Shown in pieces: positions 50,057 to 58,099 of a stretch of DNA of 64,000 bases. Source of the stretch: Tabrizicola sp. TH137 (lineage in GTDB: Bacteria; Pseudomonadota; Alphaproteobacteria; Rhodobacterales; Rhodobacteraceae). Numbering within the stretch: the first letter of the stretch is position 1; each line of letters begins with the position of its first letter. A program made the translations under genes and the position numbers. The DNA is taken from contig NZ_PKRQ01000004.1 of assembly GCF_002855575.1 (NCBI RefSeq), positions 1 to 64,000 of the forward strand, read 5' to 3'. The notes under the pieces are model-generated. The model saw only the letters and a list, made by a program, of their open reading frames with translations, had not been told where the DNA came from and searched no databases.

Positions 50057-51559
50057 TCAGGCGAACCAGCCCTTATAGGCATCCCGCAGCAGGTTCTTCT
50101 GCACCTTCCCCATCGTATTCCTTGGCAGCGCCTCCACCACCACCGCCGCCTTGGGCTGTTTGAACCGCGCCAACCGCCCGGCAATCGCCGCCAGCGCCGC
50201 CCCCGGTTCCAGCACCGCACCCTTCTGCGCCACCAGCACCGCAAAGACCGCCTCGCCGAAATCCGGATGCGGCACGCCGATCACCGCGCTTTCCGCCACC
50301 CCCGGCACCTCGTCCAGCAGCAGCTCCACCTCCTTGGGATAGACGTTATAGCCCCCCGTGATCACCAGATCCTTCGCCCGCCCCACGATATGGACGTACC
50401 CATCCGCATCCCGCTTCCCCAGATCGCCGGTGATGAACCAGCCATCCGCCCGCAACTCCTCGCGCGTCTTCTCGGGCATCTGCCAATAGCCGGCAAAGAC
50501 ATTGGGCCCCCGCACCTCGATCATCCCCACCTCTTCGGAGCCGACCTCGCGCCCCTCCGCCAGGATCCGCAGCTCTACCCCCGTCAGGGGAAAGCCCACC
50601 GTCCCCGCCCGCCGTTCCCCCTCATAGGGGTTGGAGGTGTTCATGTTCGTCTCTGTCATCCCATAGCGTTCCAGGATCCGATGCCCCGTCCGCGCCGCCC
50701 AGGCCTCATGCGTCTCGGCCAGAAGCGGCGCCGACCCCGACACGAACAGCCGCATGTGGCCAACCAGATCGCGCGTCAGCCCCGTCTCTTCCAGCAGCCG
50801 CGTATAGAAGGTCGGCACCCCCATCATCACCGTGGCCTGCGGCAGATGCCGCAGCACGGCCCCCGCCTCGAACCCCGGCAGCCAAATCATCGCGCCCCCC
50901 GACAGCAGCGCCACGTTTGACGCCACGAACAGCCCATGCGTGTGAAAGATCGGCAGCGCATGCAGCAGCACATCACCCGCTGTGAACCGCCATTCACGCA
51001 CCAGAACCTCGGCATTGGACAGAAGGTTGCGATGCGTCAGCATCGCGCCCTTCGACCGCCCCGTCGTGCCCGATGTATAAAGGATCGCCGCAAGGTCCTC
51101 CGGCCCGCAGGCCACCGCCTCCACCTCCGGGGCCTGCGCGGCCAGATCGGCCAACTCCCCCGACCCGTCGCCGTTCAGCACCACCAGACGCGCCCCCGCC
51201 CGCGCCGCCACCGGCCCCATCGCCCCGGCCTTCGCCCCGTCGCAGACAAAGACCCGCGGCGTCGCATCGCCAAGGAAATACCCCACCTCATCCGGCGTAT
51301 AGGCCGTGTTCAGCGGCAGGAACACCGCCCCCAGCGCCGCCGCCGCGCCATAGCAGGCCAGCGCCTCGGGCGATTTGCCCACTTGCACCGCGATCCGGTC
51401 CCCCTTCCCGACGCCCAGCCCCCGCAGGGCGCCCGCCATCCGGGCCACCAGGCGCAGAAAGGCGCCCCCCGCGATCCGCCGCCCATCCGGCAGGATCAGC
51501 AGGTCACGCTCCCGCCCGGCCAATGGCGCGAAAAGGGCATCGAACAGGTGATTGGCCAT
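50057..51559 (-). CDS. matB: Malonyl-CoA synthetase
   Basis: A 500-aa acyl-adenylate-forming enzyme that converts malonate, ATP and CoA to malonyl-CoA. The P-loop is LAAILYTSGTTGRSKGAML; ERYGMTETNMNTSNPYEG, WFITGDLGKRDADGYVHIVG and the catalytic Lys in LPRNTMGKVQKNLLRD follow. The ERYGMTET...NPYEG pattern and the length match MatB. GGAGG lies 6 bp before the ATG at 51559. No decarboxylase partner (matA) is seen nearby. Confidence 0.9.
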   Translation of the reverse strand: MANHLFDALFAPLAGRERDLLILPDGRRIAGGAFLRLVARMAGALRGLGVGKGDRIAVQVGKSPEALACYGAAAALGAVFLPLNTAYTPDEVGYFLGDATPRVFVCDGAKAGAMGPVAARAGARLVVLNGDGSGELADLAAQAPEVEAVACGPEDLAAILYTSGTTGRSKGAMLTHRNLLSNAEVLVREWRFTAGDVLLHALPIFHTHGLFVASNVALLSGGAMIWLPGFEAGAVLRHLPQATVMMGVPTFYTRLLEETGLTRDLVGHMRLFVSGSAPLLAETHEAWAARTGHRILERYGMTETNMNTSNPYEGERRAGTVGFPLTGVELRILAEGREVGSEEVGMIEVRGPNVFAGYWQMPEKTREELRADGWFITGDLGKRDADGYVHIVGRAKDLVITGGYNVYPKEVELLLDEVPGVAESAVIGVPHPDFGEAVFAVLVAQKGAVLEPGAALAAIAGRLARFKQPKAAVVVEALPRNTMGKVQKNLLRDAYKGWFA

Positions 51560-51820
51560 GGTTTCCTCCGCCGCTGCTCCGCCCCTCTTGCCATGCCGCG
51601 CCCGCCGCACTCAAGCCACCCGCCGCCTCGGCGCAGAACCGCCATGGCGTGAACAATTCGCGCCACAACCCGCTCAATGCGCCCGATTCCCATCGCCAAC
51701 GGCAACCATCGCACAAGGAAAGACCCCGCGCCTGCCCCAGTCCTGCCCATCTTTTCCGTCATCCTCACCCTCACCCACGGGTCCGGCCACCCGCCGCCCA
51801 AGGCAAGAGAGGAGAACGTC

Positions 51821-52003
51821 ATGCAACTCGGCCTCGCCCTGTTGGAAAAGCTCGGGCTATTCGCCCACAAGGCGCAGCATGTCGATCCGCAATTCGACCA
51901 GCGCCTTCAGCGCATCGGTGCCCGCGAAATGGCGCGCGAAGCGAAGACCGGTCAGCTTTCGGCCGCCGCCGTCAGAAATCCACCCGCACACCGGGCAAAT
52001 TGA
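51821..52003 (+). CDS. Small protein convergent with mipZ
   Basis: A 60-aa protein with a very good ribosome site (GAGAGGAGAACGTC before the ATG). MQLGLALLEKLGLFAHKAQH may form an amphipathic helix; the C-terminal half is basic (RLQRIGAREMAREAKTG). Its last 32 bp overlap the end of mipZ on the opposite strand. No family is recognised. The strong Shine-Dalgarno and plausible composition are the evidence. Confidence 0.6.
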   Translation: MQLGLALLEKLGLFAHKAQHVDPQFDQRLQRIGAREMAREAKTGQLSAAAVRNPPAHRAN

Positions 52004-52781
52004 GTTCGGCCACCAGATCGCGCACTTCCTGCCGCGCGGCGATGTTGGACAGGTTCAACTGATCCACCCCGGTATCGCGCAGGTCCAGAAGCGTCAGCCC
52101 GCGCGGAAACAGTTCGCGAAAGATGACGCGCTCCGAAAAGCCGGGGGCAACGCGGAACCCGATCCGCTTCGACAATTCCTCCAGCGCCGCGCCGACCTTC
52201 TTCTTGTTGTGCATCTGCTGCGCGCCCAGGCGATTGCGCAGCACGATCCAGTCGATGGGTTTCAACCCTGCCTGCGCCCTGAGCTGCCGCGCATTCCACA
52301 CCATCTCGGAATAGATCGACGGCCCCTTCACCCGGCCCGATTCCGGGTCCACCCGCGCCAGCAGGTCGAAATCCACGAAACTGTCGTTCAACGGCGTGAT
52401 CAGCGTATCGGCCAGCGAATGCGCCACCTGTGACAGCCGCGTATGCGACCCGGGGCAGTCGATCACGATGAAATCCGACACCGGCTCCAGCGCCGCCACC
52501 GCCGCCGCCAGCCGCGCATCGAAGGCATTCTCGCCGGGCTGCAACTGATCCGCCGGCACTTCGGGCAATTCGCGATAGTCCGGGGAAGGCAGGGTCAGCC
52601 CCGCCCGCGCCAGATAGGCGCGCCGGTTCTCGACATAGCGGCCGAAACTGCGCTGCCGCAGGTCAAGGTCCAGCGCCCCCACCCGGAACCCCATCCGCGC
52701 CAGCGCCGTGCCCACATGCATGCAGGTGGTCGATTTCCCCGACCCGCCCTTTTCGTTCCCGACAACGATGATATGCGCCAT
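51972..52781 (-). CDS. mipZ: Division-plane positioning ATPase MipZ
   Basis: A 269-aa ParA/MinD-type ATPase. MipZ forms gradients from the ParB-bound poles and blocks FtsZ there, replacing the Min system in alphaproteobacteria. The deviant Walker A is VVGNEKGGSGKSTTCMH. Other MipZ-specific blocks are ALDLDLRQRSFGRYVENRRAY, TPLNDSFVDFDLLARVDP, SEMVWNARQLRAQAG, DWIVLRNRLGAQ and RVIFRELFPRGLTLLDL. Length is normal. Confidence 0.95.
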   Translation of the reverse strand: MAHIIVVGNEKGGSGKSTTCMHVGTALARMGFRVGALDLDLRQRSFGRYVENRRAYLARAGLTLPSPDYRELPEVPADQLQPGENAFDARLAAAVAALEPVSDFIVIDCPGSHTRLSQVAHSLADTLITPLNDSFVDFDLLARVDPESGRVKGPSIYSEMVWNARQLRAQAGLKPIDWIVLRNRLGAQQMHNKKKVGAALEELSKRIGFRVAPGFSERVIFRELFPRGLTLLDLRDTGVDQLNLSNIAARQEVRDLVAELNLPGVRVDF

Positions 52782-52895
52782 TCACCAGTCCCCCGAGGCC
52801 CCGATGCACCCCAAGCGGCAGCAGGCGGTGCGGAACAGCGATAAGGCCCAGTTGGCGGAAATCCGCAAGCCCCTCCATGCGGATGCCGCAACGGA

Positions 52896-52923
52896 AAACG
52901 CCGCCCGGTGCGGGGCGGCGTTT
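52896..52923 (-). terminator. Terminator after rpmE
   Basis: Arms AAACGCCGCCC (52896-52906) and GGGCGGCGTTT (52913-52923); on the minus strand it is followed by TTCC, with T residues in the outer stem. It is 24 bp after the rpmE stop. Confidence 0.75.
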
Positions 52924-52947
52924 CCTTTGTCTCGGCAGCAGGCGGGA

Positions 52948-53169
52948 TCAGAAGCCCAGACCGGCATACTTGTTCTTGAACTTCGACACACGGCCGCCGG
53001 TGTCCATCAGCTTGGCCGACTGCCCGGTCCAGGCCGGATGCGCCAGCGGGTCGATGTCCAGCGCCATCTGGTCGCCTTCCTTGCCCCAGGTGGTGCGGGT
53101 CTGGAAGGTGGTGCCGTCGGTCATCTTGACCGTGATCATGTGATAGTCGGGGTGAATGCCCTTTTTCAT
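52948..53169 (-). CDS. rpmE: Ribosomal protein L31, cysteine-free form
   Basis: A 73-aa L31 protein beginning [19 protein letters not shown]. The CxxC/C zinc-binding residues of the C+ form are absent; there are no cysteines at all. This marks the zinc-independent (C-) type, although it sits in the main rplS operon. [20 protein letters not shown] is typical. Confidence 0.94.
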   Translation of the reverse strand: MKKGIHPDYHMITVKMTDGTTFQTRTTWGKEGDQMALDIDPLAHPAWTGQSAKLMDTGGRVSKFKNKYAGLGF

Positions 53170-53180
53170 CGCGGTGATCC

Positions 53181-53555
53181 TTATTCCGACTTTTCTTTGT
53201 AGTTCGACACTTCGGCGATCCGGGCCGACTTCCCGCGACGCGCGCGCAGATAGTACAGCTTGGCGCGGCGCACGCGGCCACGGCGGACAACCTCGATCGA
53301 ATCGATGTTGGTGGAATAGAGCGGGAACACCCGTTCCACGCCTTCACCGAAGGAAATCTTGCGGACGGTGAACGAGGCCGAGATGGTCATCCCGCCCTTG
53401 CGGCCGATGCAGACGCCTTCATACATCTGCACCCGCGACCGCGTGCCTTCGGTCACCTTATAGCCGACGCGGATGGTATCGCCGGCCTTGAAATCCGGAA
53501 TGGTCTTGCCGAGGGCGGCGATCTGTTCCGCCTCGATCTGCGCGATCAGGTTCAT
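53181..53555 (-). CDS. rplS: Ribosomal protein L19
   Basis: A 124-aa large-subunit protein. The hallmarks are [55 protein letters not shown] and [17 protein letters not shown] use the ATG at 53555, which has GGAG 8 bp upstream; an ATG 6 bp further up is too close to that site. A small hairpin lies just upstream. Confidence 0.96.
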   Translation of the reverse strand: MNLIAQIEAEQIAALGKTIPDFKAGDTIRVGYKVTEGTRSRVQMYEGVCIGRKGGMTISASFTVRKISFGEGVERVFPLYSTNIDSIEVVRRGRVRRAKLYYLRARRGKSARIAEVSNYKEKSE

Positions 53556-53912
53556 GCGCATGTCTCCAATCTGCCTGCGGTAGGTCCGCAGAGGTGATGC
53601 CGCCCCAGAGCTCTCGGTCTTCGATCGGGTCCGTTCCATCAGGAACGCCCGCCAGAGATGCAGGCCTGCTTTGACTGTGGCGCTTCCCTGCCCAAGCCCT
53701 GCCGAAGTGCGCAGAAGGCAAAAGGAATCGCGCCCGGATGGCGCAACCGCCCCGGACCGGGGGCGTATAGGGGGGAAATGGCCTTGCGGTCAAGGGCAGA
53801 AGATCACGCGCGGCCAGGCCCCTGCATCCATCAGGCGATGCCGTAGGGCGGGGTTCACCCCGCCTCGAAGGGGCTCACCCCGCCTCGAAGGCGCTCACCC
53901 CGCCATCCGCCG
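53556..53912. other. 357-bp rplS leader and trmD 3' region
   Basis: No gene is seen. Near rplS is a hairpin CTGCGG-N5-CCGCAG (53575-53591) that ends about 20 bp before the rplS start on the minus strand and might take part in ribosomal-protein feedback. Near trmD is a tandem GC-rich repeat (53842-53904). The length is enough for a separate rplS promoter, but none is clear. Confidence 0.5.
53842..53904. repeat. GTAGGGCGGGGTT palindrome with 20-bp tandem expansion
   Basis: CGTAGGGCGGGGTTCACCCCG resembles the palindrome at 3647 (given as its two halves here: GTAGGGCGGGGTT then CACCCCGCC). The sequence TCACCCCGCCTCGAAGG then recurs with starts at 53855, 53875 and 53895, a 20-bp period with the last copy truncated. 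Confidence 0.7.
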
Positions 53913-54710
53913 TCACCCCTTCCGCTTCTCCCACAGATCCGGCCGCCGCTCCTGCGTCAACCGCTCGCGCTCCGCCCGCCGCCATTTCTCGATCTCGCCA
54001 TGATGCCCCGACATCAGCACCGCCGGAACCTCCCGCCCCTCCCAGACAGCGGGCCGCGTGTATTGCGGATGCTCCAACAACCCGTCGGAAAAGCTTTCTT
54101 CCTCGGTCGATGCCGCATTGCCCAGCACATTGGGCAACAGCCGCACCGTCGCGTCGATCATCGCCTGCGCCGCGATCTCGCCCCCGGTCAGCACGAAATC
54201 GCCAAGCGACACTTCCTCGATGCCCCAGTGATCCAGCACCCGCTGATCCACCCCCTCGAACCGCCCGCAAAGGACCGTCACCCCCTCCGCCGCCGCCCAG
54301 TCGCGCGCCATCGCCTGATCGAACCGCCGCCCGCGCGGCGAGAGATAGACCACCGGCCACCGTCCCCGCTCCACCGGCGCGCCGATCATCGCCTGCCGCA
54401 GCGCGCGATGCACCACATCGGCGCGCAGCACCATGCCCGCGCCGCCCCCCGCAGGCGTGTCATCCACATTGCGATGCTTGCCCTCGCCGAAGGTCCGCAG
54501 GTCCAGCGTCTCCATTCGCCACAGCCCCTGATCCAGCGCCTTCCCCGTCAGCGACAGGCCCAGAACGCCGGGAAAGGCCTCGGGGAACAGCGTCACGATC
54601 CGCGCCTCCCAGGCACCCTTCACCCGGCGCGGCTCTTCCATCAGGTCGCGCGGCTGCAGGCTCACCTGCACCTTCAGGCGGCCATGCGACCGCGGCGCCT
54701 CCCCGGTCAT
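53913..54710 (-). CDS. trmD: tRNA (guanine-N1)-methyltransferase TrmD
   Basis: A 265-aa SPOUT methyltransferase for m1G37 in tRNA. Signature regions are [69 protein letters not shown] and [18 protein letters not shown]. The N-terminal 35 residues are an extension seen in Rhodobacteraceae homologues. It overlaps rimM by 4 bp. Confidence 0.96.
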   Translation of the reverse strand: MTGEAPRSHGRLKVQVSLQPRDLMEEPRRVKGAWEARIVTLFPEAFPGVLGLSLTGKALDQGLWRMETLDLRTFGEGKHRNVDDTPAGGGAGMVLRADVVHRALRQAMIGAPVERGRWPVVYLSPRGRRFDQAMARDWAAAEGVTVLCGRFEGVDQRVLDHWGIEEVSLGDFVLTGGEIAAQAMIDATVRLLPNVLGNAASTEEESFSDGLLEHPQYTRPAVWEGREVPAVLMSGHHGEIEKWRRAERERLTQERRPDLWEKRKG

Positions 54711-55225
54711 TCCACATCCTCGGGCATATCCACCACGATCCGCCCCGCCGCCAGATCGACCGTCGGCACCACGGCCAGCGTGAAGGGCACCAGCAGCGCC
54801 GTCTTCATCCCCGGGCCAAGGATTTCCAGCATATCGCCCGCGCCGTGATTATGCACCGCGCGCACCGTGCCAAGGGTCACCCCCCCGGTATCCTGCGCGA
54901 CAAGGCCGATCAGATCGGCGTGATAGAATTCGTCATCCGGCAGCGCCGGCAGCCTGTCGCGATCCGCGAAAAGCTGCGTCCCCTTCAGGGCATCCGCCTG
55001 CTCCTTGGTCAGCACGCCCGACAGCCGCGCGCCAAGGCCCCCCGACACAGCCGCCCGCGTCAGCTTCACGACAAAGGACCGCGTGCCATCTTCCGTCCAC
55101 AGCGGCCCGTAAGAGGCAATCGCCTCGGGATCGGCGCAAAAGCTTTTCAGCCGCACCTCCCCCTGCACGCCGAAAGATCCGGCGATGGCACCGACACAGA
55201 TGCGGTCAGGTCGCGTCATCGTCAC
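54707..55225 (-). CDS. rimM: Ribosome maturation factor RimM
   Basis: A 172-aa two-domain protein for 30S maturation around S19. The N-terminal beta-barrel shows [20 protein letters not shown]. The C-terminal PRC barrel has [20 protein letters not shown] and a final [14 protein letters not shown]. It lies between the rpsP terminator and trmD. Confidence 0.95.
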   Translation of the reverse strand: MTMTRPDRICVGAIAGSFGVQGEVRLKSFCADPEAIASYGPLWTEDGTRSFVVKLTRAAVSGGLGARLSGVLTKEQADALKGTQLFADRDRLPALPDDEFYHADLIGLVAQDTGGVTLGTVRAVHNHGAGDMLEILGPGMKTALLVPFTLAVVPTVDLAAGRIVVDMPEDVE

Positions 55226-55246
55226 TCACCCGGTTGCAGGATCAGG

Positions 55247-55275
55247 AAAAAGGGGGGCCGCTGATGCGGCCCCCC
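55247..55275 (-). terminator. Strong Rho-independent terminator between rpsP and rimM
   Basis: Ten-bp arms GGGGGGCCGC (55252-55261) and GCGGCCCCCC (55266-55275) around TGAT; read on the minus strand it is followed by TTTTT. It should stop or attenuate transcription after rpsP, lowering rimM-trmD expression. Confidence 0.88.
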
Positions 55276-55285
55276 GGTTCCGTTC

Positions 55286-55639
55286 TTATTCTTCCGCGGG
55301 GGCGGCAGACCGCGCGGCCTTCTTCGCGGCGCGCTCGGCCATCTGCTTGCCCGGCACGGCGGATTTCGGGTTGTTGCGGGCCTTCTTCGGCATCACGCCC
55401 GCAGCTTCCAGCATCCGCGCGATACGGTCGGTCGGCTGCGCGCCCTGGCCCAGCCAATGCTTCACGCGGTCCATGTCCATCTTCACGCGGTTCTCGTCAT
55501 CCTTGGCGAGCAGCGGGTTATAGGTGCCCAGCTTTTCCAGAAAGCGGCCATCGCGCGGCATGCGCGAGTCAGAGGCCACGATGGAATAATGCGGGCGCTT
55601 CTTGGAACCGCCACGGGCGAGCCGGATTTTCATAGCCAT
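55286..55639 (-). CDS. rpsP: Ribosomal protein S16
   Basis: A 117-aa small-subunit protein. [40 protein letters not shown] and NPLLAKD are canonical; the Lys/Ala-rich tail ([17 protein letters not shown]) is common in alphaproteobacteria. AGGAG lies about 9 bp before the ATG at 55639. Confidence 0.96.
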   Translation of the reverse strand: MAMKIRLARGGSKKRPHYSIVASDSRMPRDGRFLEKLGTYNPLLAKDDENRVKMDMDRVKHWLGQGAQPTDRIARMLEAAGVMPKKARNNPKSAVPGKQMAERAAKKAARSAAPAEE

Positions 55640-55688
55640 TTCAGTCTTCTCCTTGGTTTGCGTCGGGTGCGTCACGCACCGTCATGGG

Positions 55689-55997
55689 TTATTTCTGTAG
55701 TTTCTCGTGATGCCTGATGACTTCGCTGATGATGAAGGTCAGGAATTTCTTGGCGAGGTCGGGGTCCAGATCGGCCTCCTTGGCCAACTGGTCCAGCCGC
55801 GCCATCTGCCGCGCCTCGCGGTCAGGGTCGCTCGGCGGCAGATCATGCGCCGCCTTCAACCGCCCCACCGCCTGCGTCTGCTTGAACCGCTCGGCCAGCG
55901 TATAGACAAGGATCGCATCCAGCCGGTCGATCGACTGGCGATGCTCCTTCAATATCTCGGCGGCACGGCCCGTATCATCGCGTTTGGCGTCGGTCAT
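55689..55997 (-). CDS. Chorismate mutase (AroQ class)
   Basis: A 102-aa all-helical enzyme converting chorismate to prephenate. The first long helix HRQSIDRLDAILVYTLAERF carries the N-terminal active-site Arg, and TQAVGRLKAAHDLPPSDPDRE carries the Arg/Lys and the PxxDxxRE motif. It overlaps the last GNAT gene by 4 bp and is the last member of the ffh-GNAT coupled chain. Confidence 0.93.
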   Translation of the reverse strand: MTDAKRDDTGRAAEILKEHRQSIDRLDAILVYTLAERFKQTQAVGRLKAAHDLPPSDPDREARQMARLDQLAKEADLDPDLAKKFLTFIISEVIRHHEKLQK

Positions 55998-56533
55998 GCG
56001 GTCCTCCGGCTGTCAGGGGCGGGGTGGCGAAAGACAAGACAGGGCGGCGTCCCGATCGAAGGCGCATCCGGATCGACCACCGCCCCAAGCCGCAGGGCCA
56101 GCGCGCGCGACCGTGCATTCCCCTCCGCCACATAGGAAACAGCCGTCCGCCAGCCGAGGCTGCGATAGGCGAAGTCCAGCGCCGCCGAGGCCGCCTCATG
56201 GGCAAGCCCCTTGCCCTCGGCGTCTGAATTCCAGACCGACCAGCCAATCTCCCGCTCCGGCCAGGTCTCGGGGAACCATGGCCCCGCCGCACCCAGCGGC
56301 GTGGCATCGCCCTTGGCGTGATAGACGAACATGCCGAACCCGCGCACGACCCAGTGACCGATCAGATGGCAGAACCCCCGCCATGTGTTGGACAGGTCAT
56401 ATTCCCCCGTCCGCACGAACTGCCCCCGATCCGAGGCGAGGAAGCCATGAAACGCAGGCCAATCCCCCGCCTCCGGCGCGCGCAGCACCAGACGCTCCGT
56501 CTCGATCACCGGGGTCCCCGCCAGCGCGATCAT
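55994..56533 (-). CDS. GNAT acetyltransferase, RimJ/RimL-like (array member 4)
   Basis: A 179-aa acetyltransferase of the RimJ/RimL type. It starts MIALAGTPVIETERLVLRAP. The central strand is EREIGWSVWN and the acetyl-CoA loop region is DAEGKGLAHEAASAALDFAY; a C-terminal block reads GNARSRALALRLGAVVD. The substrate is unknown. The gene overlaps its neighbours by 4 bp on both sides. Confidence 0.9.
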   Translation of the reverse strand: MIALAGTPVIETERLVLRAPEAGDWPAFHGFLASDRGQFVRTGEYDLSNTWRGFCHLIGHWVVRGFGMFVYHAKGDATPLGAAGPWFPETWPEREIGWSVWNSDAEGKGLAHEAASAALDFAYRSLGWRTAVSYVAEGNARSRALALRLGAVVDPDAPSIGTPPCLVFRHPAPDSRRTA

Positions 56534-57033
56534 GCGAAGCCTCGCAGATCATGCACGATCACCACATCGCCCGAGTCGATCCCCGGCCTCGACGCATCAA
56601 TCCGCCCGCCCAGCCGCAGGCCCAGCGCGATGGACCGCGCATTGCCGGGGTCGATGATGTTGACGATTTCGTCCCAGCCAAAGCTCTGCCGCGCCCAGAC
56701 CATCACCGCTCGCGCCGCCTCCAGCGCATAGCCCTTGCCCTCGGCCTCGGGCAGCACGAACCAGCCCAGCTCCGCCTCGGGGTAATCCTCGGCCTGATAG
56801 ATGCCCACCTCGCCGACATAGGCCCCGTCCGCCTCCACGGTGAACGGCCCATAACCGCGCAACGGCCAAAGCCCCACCTCGGATGCCCAGATGCGCCACG
56901 CCTCCACCCGCGAGATCGGCCCCCCCTCCCAGACCGCCCGGTCCGAGGCATAAAAGGCAGCCCGCGGCTCGAAATCCTCGATCCGCGGCATCCGCAGCGT
57001 CAACCGCTCGGTATGAAGGACCGGCGCGATCAT
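56530..57033 (-). CDS. GNAT acetyltransferase, RimJ/RimL-like (array member 3)
   Basis: A 167-aa acetyltransferase. MIAPVLHTERLTLRMPRIED starts at 57033, where it overlaps the upstream stop as ATGA; longer starts run over the upstream gene. ELGWFVLPEAEGKGYALEAA and NARSIALGLRLGGRID are the core motifs. It is shorter than its neighbours and clearly homologous to them. Confidence 0.9.
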   Translation of the reverse strand: MIAPVLHTERLTLRMPRIEDFEPRAAFYASDRAVWEGGPISRVEAWRIWASEVGLWPLRGYGPFTVEADGAYVGEVGIYQAEDYPEAELGWFVLPEAEGKGYALEAARAVMVWARQSFGWDEIVNIIDPGNARSIALGLRLGGRIDASRPGIDSGDVVIVHDLRGFA

Positions 57034-57557
57034 GCGCGGCCCTCCGCCGTCAGGCGATACACCGTCCCCGCCTCGGTCCATCCCGGCACGCGCCCGGGGA
57101 TCACTTCCCCGCCCAACCGGCGCGCGATGCCATGCGACGCCGCATTGTCCCGATGCACCTGCACGATGGCCGAGGAAAGGCCCAGCGGCCCGAAAACCCA
57201 AGCTTTCATCGCCAGGGCGGCCTCGGTCGCCAGCCCCTGCCCCTCGGCCTCGGACCTCCACAGCGACCAGGTCAGCTCAACCTCGCCCGCCTCATCCCAT
57301 TGCAACGGCCCGAAATGCCCCAAGGGCTGCCCGGTGACCCGGTCCTCGGCGATCAGCCGCCCGAAGCCGCGCAGCACCCAATGCCCGAACAGCGCCGCGA
57401 ACTGCTCCGCTGCCTGCTGCGCCGAACGCGGCCCCCCGGTATAGGCCGTCCGGTCCGACATGCGGAAGGCCCTGAACACCGGCCAATCCGCCGCCTGCGG
57501 CCCGCGCAGCACCAGGCGCGCCGTCGTCAGAACAGGAAGTCCGGTCAAGGCGATCAT
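57030..57557 (-). CDS. GNAT acetyltransferase, RimJ/RimL-like (array member 2)
   Basis: A 175-aa acetyltransferase. MIALTGLPVLTTARLVLRGP mirrors the start of array member 4, suggesting duplication. The core is ELTWSLWRSEAEGQGLATEA and DNAASHGIARRLGGEVI. It overlaps neighbours by 4 bp. Substrate unknown. Confidence 0.9.
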   Translation of the reverse strand: MIALTGLPVLTTARLVLRGPQAADWPVFRAFRMSDRTAYTGGPRSAQQAAEQFAALFGHWVLRGFGRLIAEDRVTGQPLGHFGPLQWDEAGEVELTWSLWRSEAEGQGLATEAALAMKAWVFGPLGLSSAIVQVHRDNAASHGIARRLGGEVIPGRVPGWTEAGTVYRLTAEGRA

Positions 57558-58099
57558 GCGCGCCCCCCGGCGAAATGGCGATAGGTCAGGGTCGGTTCAT
57601 CGCCATAGGGGTGGGGGGCGGTGGCATCCACCACGGCACCAAGACGTTCGCACAGCCGATGCGACCGGGCATTTGCCGGATCGGTATAGGACACCGCCGT
57701 CCGATAGCTTGAACTCGCAAAGAACCAATCCCGCGCCGCACGCGCCGCCTCAAGGGCCAGACCCTGCCCCTCGTCGGCGGCATTCCACAGGCTCCATCCC
57801 AGTTCCGGCTCGGGATGCGTCTCGGGAAAGAAGGGGCCGATGCCACCGATCCCGGAGTCCTCCCCCTTGCGGCAGACCGTGAACAGGCTGAAGCCGTGCT
57901 TGTCCCACTGTGCAAACAGGCCCTCCGTCTCGGCCACGAGGGTCTCCATCGACCAGGGCCCGCCCATCAGGGCCGACCGTTCCGACGACCAGAACGCATA
58001 GCTCGCCGGAATATCCTCACGCCGGGGACGGCGCAGGCAAAGACGCTCGGTCCAAAGGACCGGGCCGCCCATGTCATCCTGCGCCAGCCTGTAGGTCAT
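57554..58099 (-). CDS. GNAT acetyltransferase, RimJ/RimL-like (array member 1)
   Basis: A 181-aa acetyltransferase. It shows LWTERLCLRRPRREDIPASY, ELGWSLWNAADEGQGLALEA and PANARSHRLCERLGAVVD. Its start overlaps the ffh stop by 4 bp, so it is made in coupling with the signal-recognition-particle protein. RimJ/RimL/RimI relatives acetylate ribosomal proteins, so a ribosomal or nascent-chain target is a reasonable guess. Confidence 0.9.
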   Translation of the reverse strand: MTYRLAQDDMGGPVLWTERLCLRRPRREDIPASYAFWSSERSALMGGPWSMETLVAETEGLFAQWDKHGFSLFTVCRKGEDSGIGGIGPFFPETHPEPELGWSLWNAADEGQGLALEAARAARDWFFASSSYRTAVSYTDPANARSHRLCERLGAVVDATAPHPYGDEPTLTYRHFAGGRA

